A stretch of 64,000 nt of DNA from Chitinophaga skermanii (GTDB taxonomy: Bacteria; Bacteroidota; Bacteroidia; Chitinophagales; Chitinophagaceae): positions 248,001 to 312,000 of the forward strand of contig NZ_QLLL01000003.1 in the NCBI RefSeq assembly GCF_003259335.1, written 5' to 3'. Made by a program: the position numbers and the translations under genes. The notes under the pieces are model-generated. The model made no database searches and was not told where the DNA came from. It was given only the letters and a program-made list of their open reading frames with translations. Shown piece by piece: positions 36,985-44,812 of this stretch (the first letter of the stretch is position 1; every line of letters begins with the position of its first letter).

Positions 36985-37073
36985 ATTGGGTTTGTTTTTC
37001 GTGGATAAAAAGAGCTGGTTATCTCGGGGTATTTGATCTGTGTGGTAAGTACAAAAATAATTGTTTTTTCGAT

Positions 37074-38345
37074 TTAGAGAATCTTGCCGGAGGTGGAACG
37101 TTGGGAAGAATAGATCCCCATCTTTCCACTAAATATATACGCGTTAAAACATGCCAATGCATAATACACCAAGTATTCACCGCCAAATAACTCAACGCCC
37201 ATGATTGTACAGGCTAAGGGAGTATTAGTAGCGCCAGCGAATACAGCAATGAACCCCAACCCAGCCATCAGATCAACGGGCGTGCCAAATAATATGGCCA
37301 AGGTATTTCCCAAGGCTGCGCCCATGAAAAACAACGGGGTCACCTCGCCTCCTTTAAATCCCATGCCTAATGTAATAGCAGTGAATAATAACTTCCATAA
37401 CCAACTCCAAGTATCAGCCCCTCCCGCATGAAATGCATTCACAATATTCACGCTGTTCTCATGTGGCCCACTAACGCCTAACCCAGTGTAGTCGGTGGTT
37501 CCCAACGCAAAGCAAAAGCCTATTACTATACATCCACCAATAGCTGGAATTAACCATGGAATAGGAATGAGTTTATTCGATTGTAGCTTAATTTGATATG
37601 TTAATACAGCAAACAAACGGCTCGTTAATCCAAAGCAGGCGCCCGCTACAATTACCTTCAATAATAACCAAACGTCTACATGTAAATAGGAGGCTATTGG
37701 CTGGAAGTCGTGGGAAGAAATGCTATACTTTGTGTGGTGAATTCCCCAAGCTGCGCATACCACGTCGGCTAAAAAGCTCGCCACTAAGCAAGGAATCATG
37801 GCGTGGAAGGTCAAGGTACCAATGATTAATACTTCTAAGGCAAAAATAGCTCCTGTAATTGGTGTGCCAAATACGGCGCCAAAACCGGCCGCTATGCCAC
37901 ACATCAGCATGATGGAAACATCTTTTTGTTCTAACCTGAATACCCTGCCTAACCAAGCGGCTACACTGCCGCCCATTTGTACAGCAGTACCTTCACGACC
38001 GGCAGAGCCACCAAATAAGTGCGTGATAAGGGTAGTGGCTAATACAAGGGGCGCCATGCGTTTGGGGATGCCGCCACCCGGTGTATGTATTTCATCAAGA
38101 ATAAGGTTATTACCTTTCTCGCTGTTCTTCCCGAGTTTTTTGTAGAGAAAATATATCAAGATGCCACCCAATGGTAACAAATACAACAACCAAGTGTGCT
38201 GGTACCGAACCTTAGTTACTTCATCCAACGACCATAAAAATAAGGCAACTAACGAGCCGGTTAACAATGCCAAGGGAATGGCCAATAGTGTCCATTTAAA
38301 AATGAAACGTAACGTCGCTGTTTGTGTGTTGAAAAATTGCTGCAT
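37074..38345 (-). CDS. Fluoride/proton antiporter of the CLC-F type
   Basis: This 423-aa CLC membrane protein exports fluoride in exchange for protons. GNNLI (residues 78-82) stands where chloride CLCs have GSGIP, a replacement reported for the CLC-F clade. The gating Glu E118 lies in SAGREGTAVQMGGSVA. A second acidic residue is in TPITGAIFALEVL, and GFKGGEVTPLFFMGAALGN replaces the GxFxP region. There are no CBS domains. A fluoride riboswitch directly upstream, complementary to the start region, makes the assignment strong. The start MQQFFN at 38345 follows that complementary segment by two bases. Confidence 0.93.
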   Translation of the reverse strand: MQQFFNTQTATLRFIFKWTLLAIPLALLTGSLVALFLWSLDEVTKVRYQHTWLLYLLPLGGILIYFLYKKLGKNSEKGNNLILDEIHTPGGGIPKRMAPLVLATTLITHLFGGSAGREGTAVQMGGSVAAWLGRVFRLEQKDVSIMLMCGIAAGFGAVFGTPITGAIFALEVLIIGTLTFHAMIPCLVASFLADVVCAAWGIHHTKYSISSHDFQPIASYLHVDVWLLLKVIVAGACFGLTSRLFAVLTYQIKLQSNKLIPIPWLIPAIGGCIVIGFCFALGTTDYTGLGVSGPHENSVNIVNAFHAGGADTWSWLWKLLFTAITLGMGFKGGEVTPLFFMGAALGNTLAILFGTPVDLMAGLGFIAVFAGATNTPLACTIMGVELFGGEYLVYYALACFNAYIFSGKMGIYSSQRSTSGKIL

Positions 38346-38347
38346 AT

Positions 38348-38446
38348 CCTACAAATTAAGTGTCCAACCTCTACCTCGTAGAGACCATTTGTAGGCGCCA
38401 TTAGCCGGGTTACGGCGGTTGGATAAGGAAGACACCATTTCCTTTC
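38348..38446 (-). promoter_or_regulatory. Fluoride riboswitch (crcB motif) with translational expression platform
   Basis: On the minus strand, stem P2 AAGGAA/TTCCTT (38445-38426) encloses loop ATGGTGTC. AACC follows, then stem GCCG/CGGC (38417-38405), then TAATGGCGCCTAC, the conserved 3' end of the fluoride aptamer. The loop GGTGT pairs with GCGCC to make the pseudoknot. The aptamer end CCTACAAAT (38395-38387) is exactly complementary to ATTTGTAGG (38356-38348), which lies two bases before the ATG at 38345. A small hairpin (38369-38383) lies between. Fluoride binding would hold CCTAC in the aptamer and free the start region. Folding was done by eye. Confidence 0.92.
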
Positions 38447-38492
38447 TAGTATTACGTAAAATTACAAGGTTTTTCAGATTATACAAATAAAA

Positions 38493-38519
38493 AACCGTCT
38501 CTAACCAGTAGAGACGGTT
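38493..38519 (-). terminator. Terminator of the glycosyltransferase gene
   Basis: AACCGTCTCTA (38493-38503) pairs with TAGAGACGGTT (38509-38519), with a T-run on the minus strand. The stem is nearly the same as the lepA terminator at 25078. Confidence 0.85.
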
Positions 38520-38543
38520 GATATAAGTAATATAGCGTTGAGT

Positions 38544-40205
38544 TTAGTAAGTAACTTCTACCAAGTAACAAGGCTCGGTTTGCCCAATCGTGTGCACAAT
38601 TTTCACCTGTGTAGGGTATTTTTGCGCAATGGTTCCGGCCATGCGGTGAAGGGTATTGATAATTTGTCCTTCTACAGCTTGTGCCGGGTTAGCACGTAAA
38701 CTAGCCAGTACCAGGTAGTGAACATTATTGTCTTTTAATTCTTTCAACAACTCGTCGGCCGTAGCATTATCCGAAACTTTATACACGCCGTAATAAGGTC
38801 GACCATTCGAGTACATCGTTAAAGTATTGGGTTTACGGGCAGCCACCATCACATTATTCGGAATGTTTTTCGACACGTATTCACCCATTTCTAAGTAGTT
38901 AATCCAATCTGGTGTAAAACCATACAAAGGCTGGCCACTAAGGTTTTCTGATAGCTCGTCGATATTGGTCGCAATCGTTTTGCTGGTTTTGCCCATCGTA
39001 GTGGTAAACATAAATACCCCGGCCACGATAATGACTCCTCTTTGCAAGGTTTGTGGTCCCCAAGCGGTAGCAGCGTAAAGGCTGTAAAAGAAGAGAATAA
39101 GCATCAACGGCACATAAATAACTACGATACGACTTTGGGCAACCGCCGGTTGTAAAGCTACGAACGTAACACCCATCATAATCATGAGGTACAGCGCGGT
39201 GATGAAGATATACGCATTTTTCTTGAACGCGTAGTAAGCACCGTATCCGCAGAGCGCCACCATAATTATCCAGTACAACACTGGTGTTCCTTCAAACGGT
39301 TCCTTACGGAAACCTAAGAAAGCCCACATATCACCCGAAATATAAATCTTCAAATTCTGGAAGAAACGATCAATAAAACCGCTCAATGTTTCTTTACCAT
39401 ATTCGAAGTGGTACATATCTTTTGCCATTACTTGGTCCATTTGGGCCGCTACTGTATTTACACCGTAGATAGCACGTAGCAGGATCTCGTAAGGGATTTT
39501 AAACGCTAAGAATAAGCCAAAAGCTAAGGCTGCGTAACGCCATTGTTTCTTAAAAAGGAAGTAAACAGGGAGCGTCATAGGGGCTAATAAGGCAACGTTT
39601 TTACTGAGAGAGATCAATAAAGCCGCGAGGCCATATACTAACCATGTACCTAGGTTTTCTTTGAAAGATTTACCATTCTCCAATTTATCTACCAACTTAA
39701 AGGCAGCGAATAAGAAAAAGGCTTGCACCAATGTATAGAATGCCTCCGAAAGGTTAGAACTGCTATAATATTGTAAACCGCTATTGATACCAAGGAACAA
39801 TAAAGCTGTGAAAAGCAACCAATAGGGGATACGTTTTTTGAAAGTAAAGTATAATAAAATAAAAGCGCCTACGGCACAGAGAAAAGAGAATAATTTCAAT
39901 GTTACAACATTCACCCCGAACAAGGCGATGGGAATACCTAATACCATGGCATATAAGCTAGAGCGGCCACCGGGGTATTGGTTATTTTTCACAAAATGCA
40001 AAGCGTCCAGGATGTAATCGGCATCGTCGCCCATTAGGAATAGCTTCGTATTAAATAGTAAACCGCCTACAAGGATGAAGGCTAAGAGTAGAACACCAAA
40101 TACCAAGTTAGCATTCCTTTCCAAGAAAGGTTTGGTAGGTAGAGTGGCTGCCGGCGAAGGCTTTTTCGCAGCAGTAGGATTTTTGCTTTGCATGTTGAAT
40201 AACAA
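38544..40205 (-). CDS. GT-C fold glycosyltransferase (family 39/ArnT-like)
   Basis: This 553-aa inner-membrane protein has about eleven helices and a soluble C-terminal part. After the first helix (LVFGVLLLAFILVGGLLFN) comes the periplasmic acidic motif LMGDDADYILDALHF, the place of the catalytic Asp in GT-C enzymes that use polyprenyl-phosphate sugars. The N-terminal 25 residues are Lys/Pro/Ala-rich and cytoplasmic. An ATG at 40193 (MQSKNPTAAKK) is an alternative start. The acceptor, lipid or protein, cannot be told. Single gene. Confidence 0.8.
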   Translation of the reverse strand: MLFNMQSKNPTAAKKPSPAATLPTKPFLERNANLVFGVLLLAFILVGGLLFNTKLFLMGDDADYILDALHFVKNNQYPGGRSSLYAMVLGIPIALFGVNVVTLKLFSFLCAVGAFILLYFTFKKRIPYWLLFTALLFLGINSGLQYYSSSNLSEAFYTLVQAFFLFAAFKLVDKLENGKSFKENLGTWLVYGLAALLISLSKNVALLAPMTLPVYFLFKKQWRYAALAFGLFLAFKIPYEILLRAIYGVNTVAAQMDQVMAKDMYHFEYGKETLSGFIDRFFQNLKIYISGDMWAFLGFRKEPFEGTPVLYWIIMVALCGYGAYYAFKKNAYIFITALYLMIMMGVTFVALQPAVAQSRIVVIYVPLMLILFFYSLYAATAWGPQTLQRGVIIVAGVFMFTTTMGKTSKTIATNIDELSENLSGQPLYGFTPDWINYLEMGEYVSKNIPNNVMVAARKPNTLTMYSNGRPYYGVYKVSDNATADELLKELKDNNVHYLVLASLRANPAQAVEGQIINTLHRMAGTIAQKYPTQVKIVHTIGQTEPCYLVEVTY

Positions 40206-40303
40206 TATTTGAAACCGTTACAGCGAAGAGAAGTCAACAATAACATGCATTCACCTCGCATGAAGGGTAAAAATATAATTTTTTTCGATATCCTGCTGCG
40301 CGT

Positions 40304-41068
40304 TTATTTTCCCATAAATAATTTAAAATCACCCGACTTTTCCCGGCTTACCAATACTTCTTTTTCCGTGGCAGGGTGAAGGCCCAGTTTCAGCTTGCCA
40401 TTGAAGTACGCCGCCATTTCTTTAACAGCGCGTACATGTACTATAAAAGTTCTGTTGGCCCTGTAGAAGTGTAAAGGGTTCAACATCTTCTCTAGTTCAT
40501 CCAGGGTATAGTCTACCACGAACTTCTTATTCTGCCAAGTAACAAAATAGCTTAACCTTCCTTCCGCATAGAAATAGGCAATCTCATCTATCTCAACAGA
40601 ATTAAACTTCTGGCCGGTTTTTACAAGGAAGCGTTGGCGGAAGTTTATACTAGCTGGATCTTTAAAGGCGTGTAAGAGGTTGGCAATGTTGCTATAAGTA
40701 GCTACATAGTTATCTTTTACCAAGGCGAATTTCTCCAACGCTTTTTCCAGCTCCGCTTTGCGTATAGGTTTCAATAAATAATCGATACTATTTACCGCGA
40801 AGGCTTTTAAAGCGTACTCGTCGTACGAAGTGGTGAACACAACGGCGCTTTTTACCACTACCTGCTCAAAGATCTCGAAGCATTGACCGTCGGCTAGCTC
40901 GATGTCCATCAGGATAAGATCGGGCTGATCATTTCTTTTGAGCCATTGTACACTCGATTGAATGCTATCGGTAGCACCCACTATTTGCAAAGTGGGGTCT
41001 ATTTCGTAGAGTAGTTTCTCTAAGCGTTCAACACCCAGTTGTTCATCTTCCACTATTAATATCCGCAT
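40304..41068 (-). CDS. LytTR family response regulator
   Basis: This 254-aa protein has a receiver domain at residues 1-120 with phospho-acceptor D55 in LILMDIELADG, acidic pocket VEDE, and the SIDYLLKPI Lys. A LytTR DNA-binding domain follows from about residue 145, with KTGQKFNSVEIDEIAYFYAE and FYRANRTFIVHVRAVKEMA. It overlaps the upstream kinase gene by 26 bases, a classic LytS/LytR pair. Target genes are unknown. Confidence 0.94.
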   Translation of the reverse strand: MRILIVEDEQLGVERLEKLLYEIDPTLQIVGATDSIQSSVQWLKRNDQPDLILMDIELADGQCFEIFEQVVVKSAVVFTTSYDEYALKAFAVNSIDYLLKPIRKAELEKALEKFALVKDNYVATYSNIANLLHAFKDPASINFRQRFLVKTGQKFNSVEIDEIAYFYAEGRLSYFVTWQNKKFVVDYTLDELEKMLNPLHFYRANRTFIVHVRAVKEMAAYFNGKLKLGLHPATEKEVLVSREKSGDFKLFMGK

Positions 41069-42083
41069 AATTGTAATTGGTTTTGATGAGAGGAAGGCGT
41101 ATTACGAAAGCATGTTCTTCTTCCGCGATATACAGCCCTTCTTGGCCCGTGAGTTTATAATGGGCAATGATATTGGAGAGGCCCGTTTTTTCGGAATGTG
41201 CGATTTTATGTCGCTTTTGCAGGTTGTTCGTTACATGTAATACGGCATGGTCATCGGTATAAATGTCGACCTTCAGCGGCGTATTTTTAGAAACGATATT
41301 GTGTTTCACAGCGTTTTCCAAGAGCATTTGCAATGCTAAAGGAGGGAGAAAATAGCCGTGGTAATCTTCGTTGATGTTGAGAGTGATTTGTAACCCATCG
41401 CCAAACCTAGTTTTCAGCATGTGTATGTAGGAGTGGAGAAAGGTGATTTCGTGTTCGAGGGTCGTAAGCCCTTGGTAGTTATTCTTGAGGAGGTAGCGGT
41501 ATACAACGCTCATTTCTTCAACGAATAGCTCGGCACGATCGGGATTGGTTTGAATAAGCGACGATAACGAGTTTAAACTATTGAATAGGAAATGCGGGTT
41601 AACTTGGGATTTAAGGGAATTGAATTGACTGAGGATATTGAGTTTCTTCAGTTGCTCGCTTTCCCGGAAAGCGATCTTCCACTGCTCAAAATAATACAGC
41701 GCTTCATAAACAGCAGCAATAATGGCACTATAGAAGATATTCATCCCCATTAAGAACGGTAAGCTCCAGTATGAAAAGTTTTCATAGAAGCCTACCCACC
41801 ACGTAACCCAGAAATTCACGAAGCCCACGATCAAAGACCCTACAACTATCATCAACCCCATAAACCGCAGTCGTGATGTACTAGATTGCGCACTGGGATA
41901 CTTCTTCCTCGCCCATACTACAATTAACCGCGTGCTTTCCCAGGCAATGAAAACGTAGTAAGAGGTGACGAACAAGACTAATAATAAGTGCTTCGTGGAG
42001 CGGATGTCCATCGAATACACGAAAGTAAAAAGTACGGCCATGAGTAATAGGGGGCCGTATATCCGTAGTTTTCTATCATTCAT
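41043..42083 (-). CDS. Sensor histidine kinase, LytS/YehU type
   Basis: This 346-aa membrane kinase has four N-terminal helices (residues 8-130) followed by the His_kinase domain: LKSQVNPHFLFNSLNSLSSL with phosphorylated H164, then the ATP-binding part with LPPLALQMLLENAVKHNI and GLSNIIAHYKL. The domain order is that of short Bacteroidota LytS-like kinases. It phosphorylates the LytTR regulator encoded directly downstream. It diverges from the AraC gene at 42292. Confidence 0.94.
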   Translation of the reverse strand: MNDRKLRIYGPLLLMAVLFTFVYSMDIRSTKHLLLVLFVTSYYVFIAWESTRLIVVWARKKYPSAQSSTSRLRFMGLMIVVGSLIVGFVNFWVTWWVGFYENFSYWSLPFLMGMNIFYSAIIAAVYEALYYFEQWKIAFRESEQLKKLNILSQFNSLKSQVNPHFLFNSLNSLSSLIQTNPDRAELFVEEMSVVYRYLLKNNYQGLTTLEHEITFLHSYIHMLKTRFGDGLQITLNINEDYHGYFLPPLALQMLLENAVKHNIVSKNTPLKVDIYTDDHAVLHVTNNLQKRHKIAHSEKTGLSNIIAHYKLTGQEGLYIAEEEHAFVIRLPLIKTNYNYADINSGR

Positions 42084-42291
42084 GCTACTAAAAATCTCCT
42101 TAAAACGAATATTACAAATTTAAAATTGCATTCTACAAAAAAGTAGGAGGAACGGGATGAAACGGGAAAAAACATGCATGAAATAGGGGCGAGTTGTAGA
42201 AGTGTAATGGTGACGTTCCATGTCAGTAGCCCCGGTTAAATTAGTGAGATACGTACTAGCCACCCCATTAAAATAAACAAACAATAGTCAC

Positions 42292-43335
42292 ATGCGAATT
42301 GCATTAACCGTATTGGAAAAACAAGACAGTCGTGTATTTACGCCGGAAGCTATACCGGGAACACAAGATTCAACCATTACAGTAGGAAGTTGCCCGCCGC
42401 CATTTTCCCCGGCTATTCACTCGGAAATGATCGAAATTCCGGGTATCCGGGTATTATTTAACAATTTGGTAATACAGGCACCGCAGGTGCTAGAATATGC
42501 TATCGAGACACCTTGTTTCGGGGTAGCATGTTTTTCATTGAAAGGACATTTGTTGTTTCTATTGCCCCGCGGCAAACGGGTAAATATGCCGGCAATGACC
42601 TTCAATATATTATCGTTATCAACGGGCAAGGGGAAAATGATATTAAGGGCAGGCGTGTACCAATTCTGTTTAATTCAATTTACATCACCTTACTTGCAAT
42701 CGTTTGCGGAACAGTATCCTTTATTAGAAACGTTTTTATCGAAATGTGGCAGTATGCATGCAGGGGTATTAACGAAGCATAATGGCCGGTTGGTACCATC
42801 GATGTTGCGAGCAGTGATGGCGGTTAGGGGATGTAAGTTTACCGGTATTACACGTGAGCAGTATTTGCAAGCGAAGATCAACGAGTTAATGATCATGTCG
42901 CTCTATGATTTATTTGCGAATACGAAGATCCCGTTATCGGTGCAAGATGTACAGATCTTACAATCGACACGCAAATTGTTATTGAACAACTTGCATAATC
43001 ATTATAGTATACCGGTATTGTCGAAGAAGGTGGGGATGAATGATTTTAAATTGAAGAAAGGTTTTCGGCAGTTATTTGGTGATAGTATTTATAACTTCTT
43101 ATTGCATGCTAGGATGGAGAAGGCAAAATACATGTTGGTATCAACCGACGAGCCAATCAAAAGCATCGCAAAAGCCACGGGCTATGGCAACCTTAGCAAC
43201 TTCATCGCAGTTTTCAAGAAAAAGCTCGGTGTTTCCCCCGCACTGTATAAGAGCAAACGCATAATAGTATTGGAGGTACAAAAAACACTCCCGATTACGA
43301 TACTCATATTTAATAACAAAAAGAAAAAGGAATAG
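42292..43335 (+). CDS. AraC family transcriptional regulator
   Basis: This 347-aa regulator has an N-terminal sensing part (residues 1-235) with a cupin-like pattern (FGVACFSLKGHLLFLLPRGK). The C-terminal AraC double helix-turn-helix contains YSIPVLSKKVGMNDFKLKKG, FRQLFGDSIYNFLLHARMEK and IKSIAKATGYGNLSNFIAVF. A basic tail (NNKKKKE) ends the protein. It lies 98 bases before the MauE gene of the peptide locus, reads the same way, and could control that locus (inferred). Confidence 0.88.
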   Translation: MRIALTVLEKQDSRVFTPEAIPGTQDSTITVGSCPPPFSPAIHSEMIEIPGIRVLFNNLVIQAPQVLEYAIETPCFGVACFSLKGHLLFLLPRGKRVNMPAMTFNILSLSTGKGKMILRAGVYQFCLIQFTSPYLQSFAEQYPLLETFLSKCGSMHAGVLTKHNGRLVPSMLRAVMAVRGCKFTGITREQYLQAKINELMIMSLYDLFANTKIPLSVQDVQILQSTRKLLLNNLHNHYSIPVLSKKVGMNDFKLKKGFRQLFGDSIYNFLLHARMEKAKYMLVSTDEPIKSIAKATGYGNLSNFIAVFKKKLGVSPALYKSKRIIVLEVQKTLPITILIFNNKKKKE

Positions 43336-43433
43336 TAACTTTAAGTTAACAGGTAATTGATAGTGCCAACTGCTGATGATGTTGCCCGAAAATCGTTAAA
43401 CCATTTATAGACTTTTAAACTTGTTTGTTAGTT

Positions 43434-43892
43434 ATGAAAAGGAAGCAACTTTTCGTAGAGATCGTTATTGCCTTATTGGTTTTGTTGTTTGTGTATACGG
43501 GGAGTGATAAGTTATTGAATAGGGCAATATTTTCAGCACAATTAGCGCAATCTCCTTGGGATTTGTTAAAGCATAATCGTGAGCTTTTCTCATGGATAGT
43601 ACCAATATTGGAACTGGTTGTTGCATTATTAATCTTACTAAAGAAAACAAAAACGATTGGGTTATTAATGGCAGGTATTGCGATGTTGTCTTTTACTTTG
43701 TATGTAGGTATAATGCTTGGCACTCATCAACATTTGCCATGTTCATGTGGAGGAATCATCCGCTATTTGAGTTGGAGTCAACACTTAATTTTTAATTCCA
43801 TCTTTACCATATTATCATTTGTCGTTTTTTACTTGAGTTTAATAAATATGGGTTTCTCAACTGGTAACAGTAATGTCGAAAACTTAGCCTGA
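43434..43892 (+). CDS. MauE/DoxX-type redox-associated membrane protein
   Basis: This 152-aa protein has four helices: EIVIALLVLLFVYTGSDKLL, FSWIVPILELVVALLILLKK, TIGLLMAGIAMLSFTLYVGI and FNSIFTILSFVVFYLSLI. A Cys pair, LPCSCGG (C103, C105), sits in the loop before helix four. MauE and DoxX-like proteins handle thiol or quinone redox reactions for secreted proteins. The ATG at 43434 (MKRKQLF) is preferred over a TTG nine bases earlier. It is the first gene of the RiPP-like locus, before two secreted Cys-containing peptides. Confidence 0.82.
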   Translation: MKRKQLFVEIVIALLVLLFVYTGSDKLLNRAIFSAQLAQSPWDLLKHNRELFSWIVPILELVVALLILLKKTKTIGLLMAGIAMLSFTLYVGIMLGTHQHLPCSCGGIIRYLSWSQHLIFNSIFTILSFVVFYLSLINMGFSTGNSNVENLA

Positions 43893-43920
43893 ATTCGCAC
43901 ATCATCTATACGTTATATAC

Positions 43921-44019
43921 ACAGGAGTACCGAAAAGCCTGTATAATAATAGAGTAGGGAATTCTAAGAATATTTGTTGCAACAACAGGGAAACCGAAAA
44001 CCTGTAAAATAGAGTAGGG
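43921..44019 (+). repeat. Duplicated hairpin element before the first small peptide gene
   Basis: Copy one (43921-43959) and copy two (43985-44019) share ACAGG-N3-ACCGAAAA-CCTGTA and the tail ATAGAGTAGGG. In each, ACAGG pairs with CCTGT. Copy two starts 64 bases after copy one and ends 53 bases before the peptide start at 44073. A regulatory or RNA-processing role is inferred. Confidence 0.6.
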
Positions 44020-44072
44020 TATCTTGTTAATTCTAATTTTTCAGCTTTTTTAGTATAAAAAGCGAATAGTTT

Positions 44073-44363
44073 ATGAAAAAGTTTCCGCTTGCATTAGCTG
44101 CGATCATCATCGCATTAGGTAGCTCTTTAGCAGTTAAAGCTTACGCTTCTTTCAATCAAAGTAAAGCTGCTGCTGTAGGTCTTTACTATTGGTTTACTAA
44201 TGGAGGTACTCCATTTACAGTAGGTTTAGGTACTAACCATTTATCAACTGCTCAAGCTACTTCATTAAGCTGTACAAAAACAGTAAAACCTGTAACATGC
44301 GCTACAGCTCGTGCTACTGATTCTCCAACCGGTACTATCGTTAAGAGAATTTACATTAAATAA
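44073..44363 (+). CDS. Small secreted Cys-containing peptide A (DUF6520-like)
   Basis: This 96-aa exported peptide has a signal sequence MKKFPLALAAIIIALGSSLA with likely cleavage after VKAYA. The mature part has YYWFTNGGTPFTVGLGTNHL, then QATSLSCTKTVKPVTCATAR with two Cys, and ends IVKRIYIK. It shares YYWFT, GTNHL, CTK-V-PVTC and the basic Ile-Tyr-Lys end with peptide B. It resembles the small DUF6520-type exported peptides of Bacteroidota (tentative). It is rich in Ser, Thr and Cys, so it could be a substrate of the nearby lanthionine synthetase-like protein, but no double-Gly leader is seen. Confidence 0.78.
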   Translation: MKKFPLALAAIIIALGSSLAVKAYASFNQSKAAAVGLYYWFTNGGTPFTVGLGTNHLSTAQATSLSCTKTVKPVTCATARATDSPTGTIVKRIYIK

Positions 44364-44374
44364 CACAATGTTTT

Positions 44375-44408
44375 TCAGCCACCATGCATGAAAATGGATG
44401 GTGGCTGA
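44375..44408 (+). terminator. Terminator between peptides A and B
   Basis: TCAGCCACCAT (44375-44385) pairs perfectly with ATGGTGGCTGA (44398-44408), followed by TTTTA. Confidence 0.85.
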
Positions 44409-44520
44409 TTTTAAACAATGAACTATCAATAGGTATAATATTGAAGTATACGTTGTCTTAAACCATAAATCCTAGAAGCAATAGTTCTAACAAAGGATTT
44501 TTTTGAAATTATTTTTCAAC

Positions 44521-44808
44521 ATGAAATCAAAAGTAATTCAAAGTATAGCGTTATTGGCTGTTATAAGTATGAATTTAATTTCAACGGTTAGTAAATCTAC
44601 CTCAAAAAGATCAATCGCCTATTACTGGTTTACATATTATGGAAACCCTTATACTGGTGGATATGGCACAAACCATTTAACTGTTACTCAAGCTTGCTAC
44701 ACGTCTGAATGTACAAAAGTTGTCATGCCTGTAACTTGCCTTTATGCGCATTCGTCTGACACTCCATTTGGTACATTAACGGCCAAAATTTATAAGCGTC
44801 CGATTTAG
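44521..44808 (+). CDS. Small secreted Cys-containing peptide B, paralogue of A
   Basis: This 95-aa peptide (ATG at 44521; a TTG at 44503 is weaker) has a hydrophobic export signal (VIQSIALLAVISMNLIS), then YYWFTYYGNPYTGGYGTNHL, QACYTSECTKVVMPVTCLYA with three Cys, and AKIYKRPI at the end. It is a diverged tandem paralogue of peptide A with its own promoter region. It ends four bases before the stop of the convergent SusD gene. Together A and B are the best candidates for the locus's substrates. Confidence 0.75.
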   Translation: MKSKVIQSIALLAVISMNLISTVSKSTSKRSIAYYWFTYYGNPYTGGYGTNHLTVTQACYTSECTKVVMPVTCLYAHSSDTPFGTLTAKIYKRPI

Positions 44809-44812
44809 TAAA

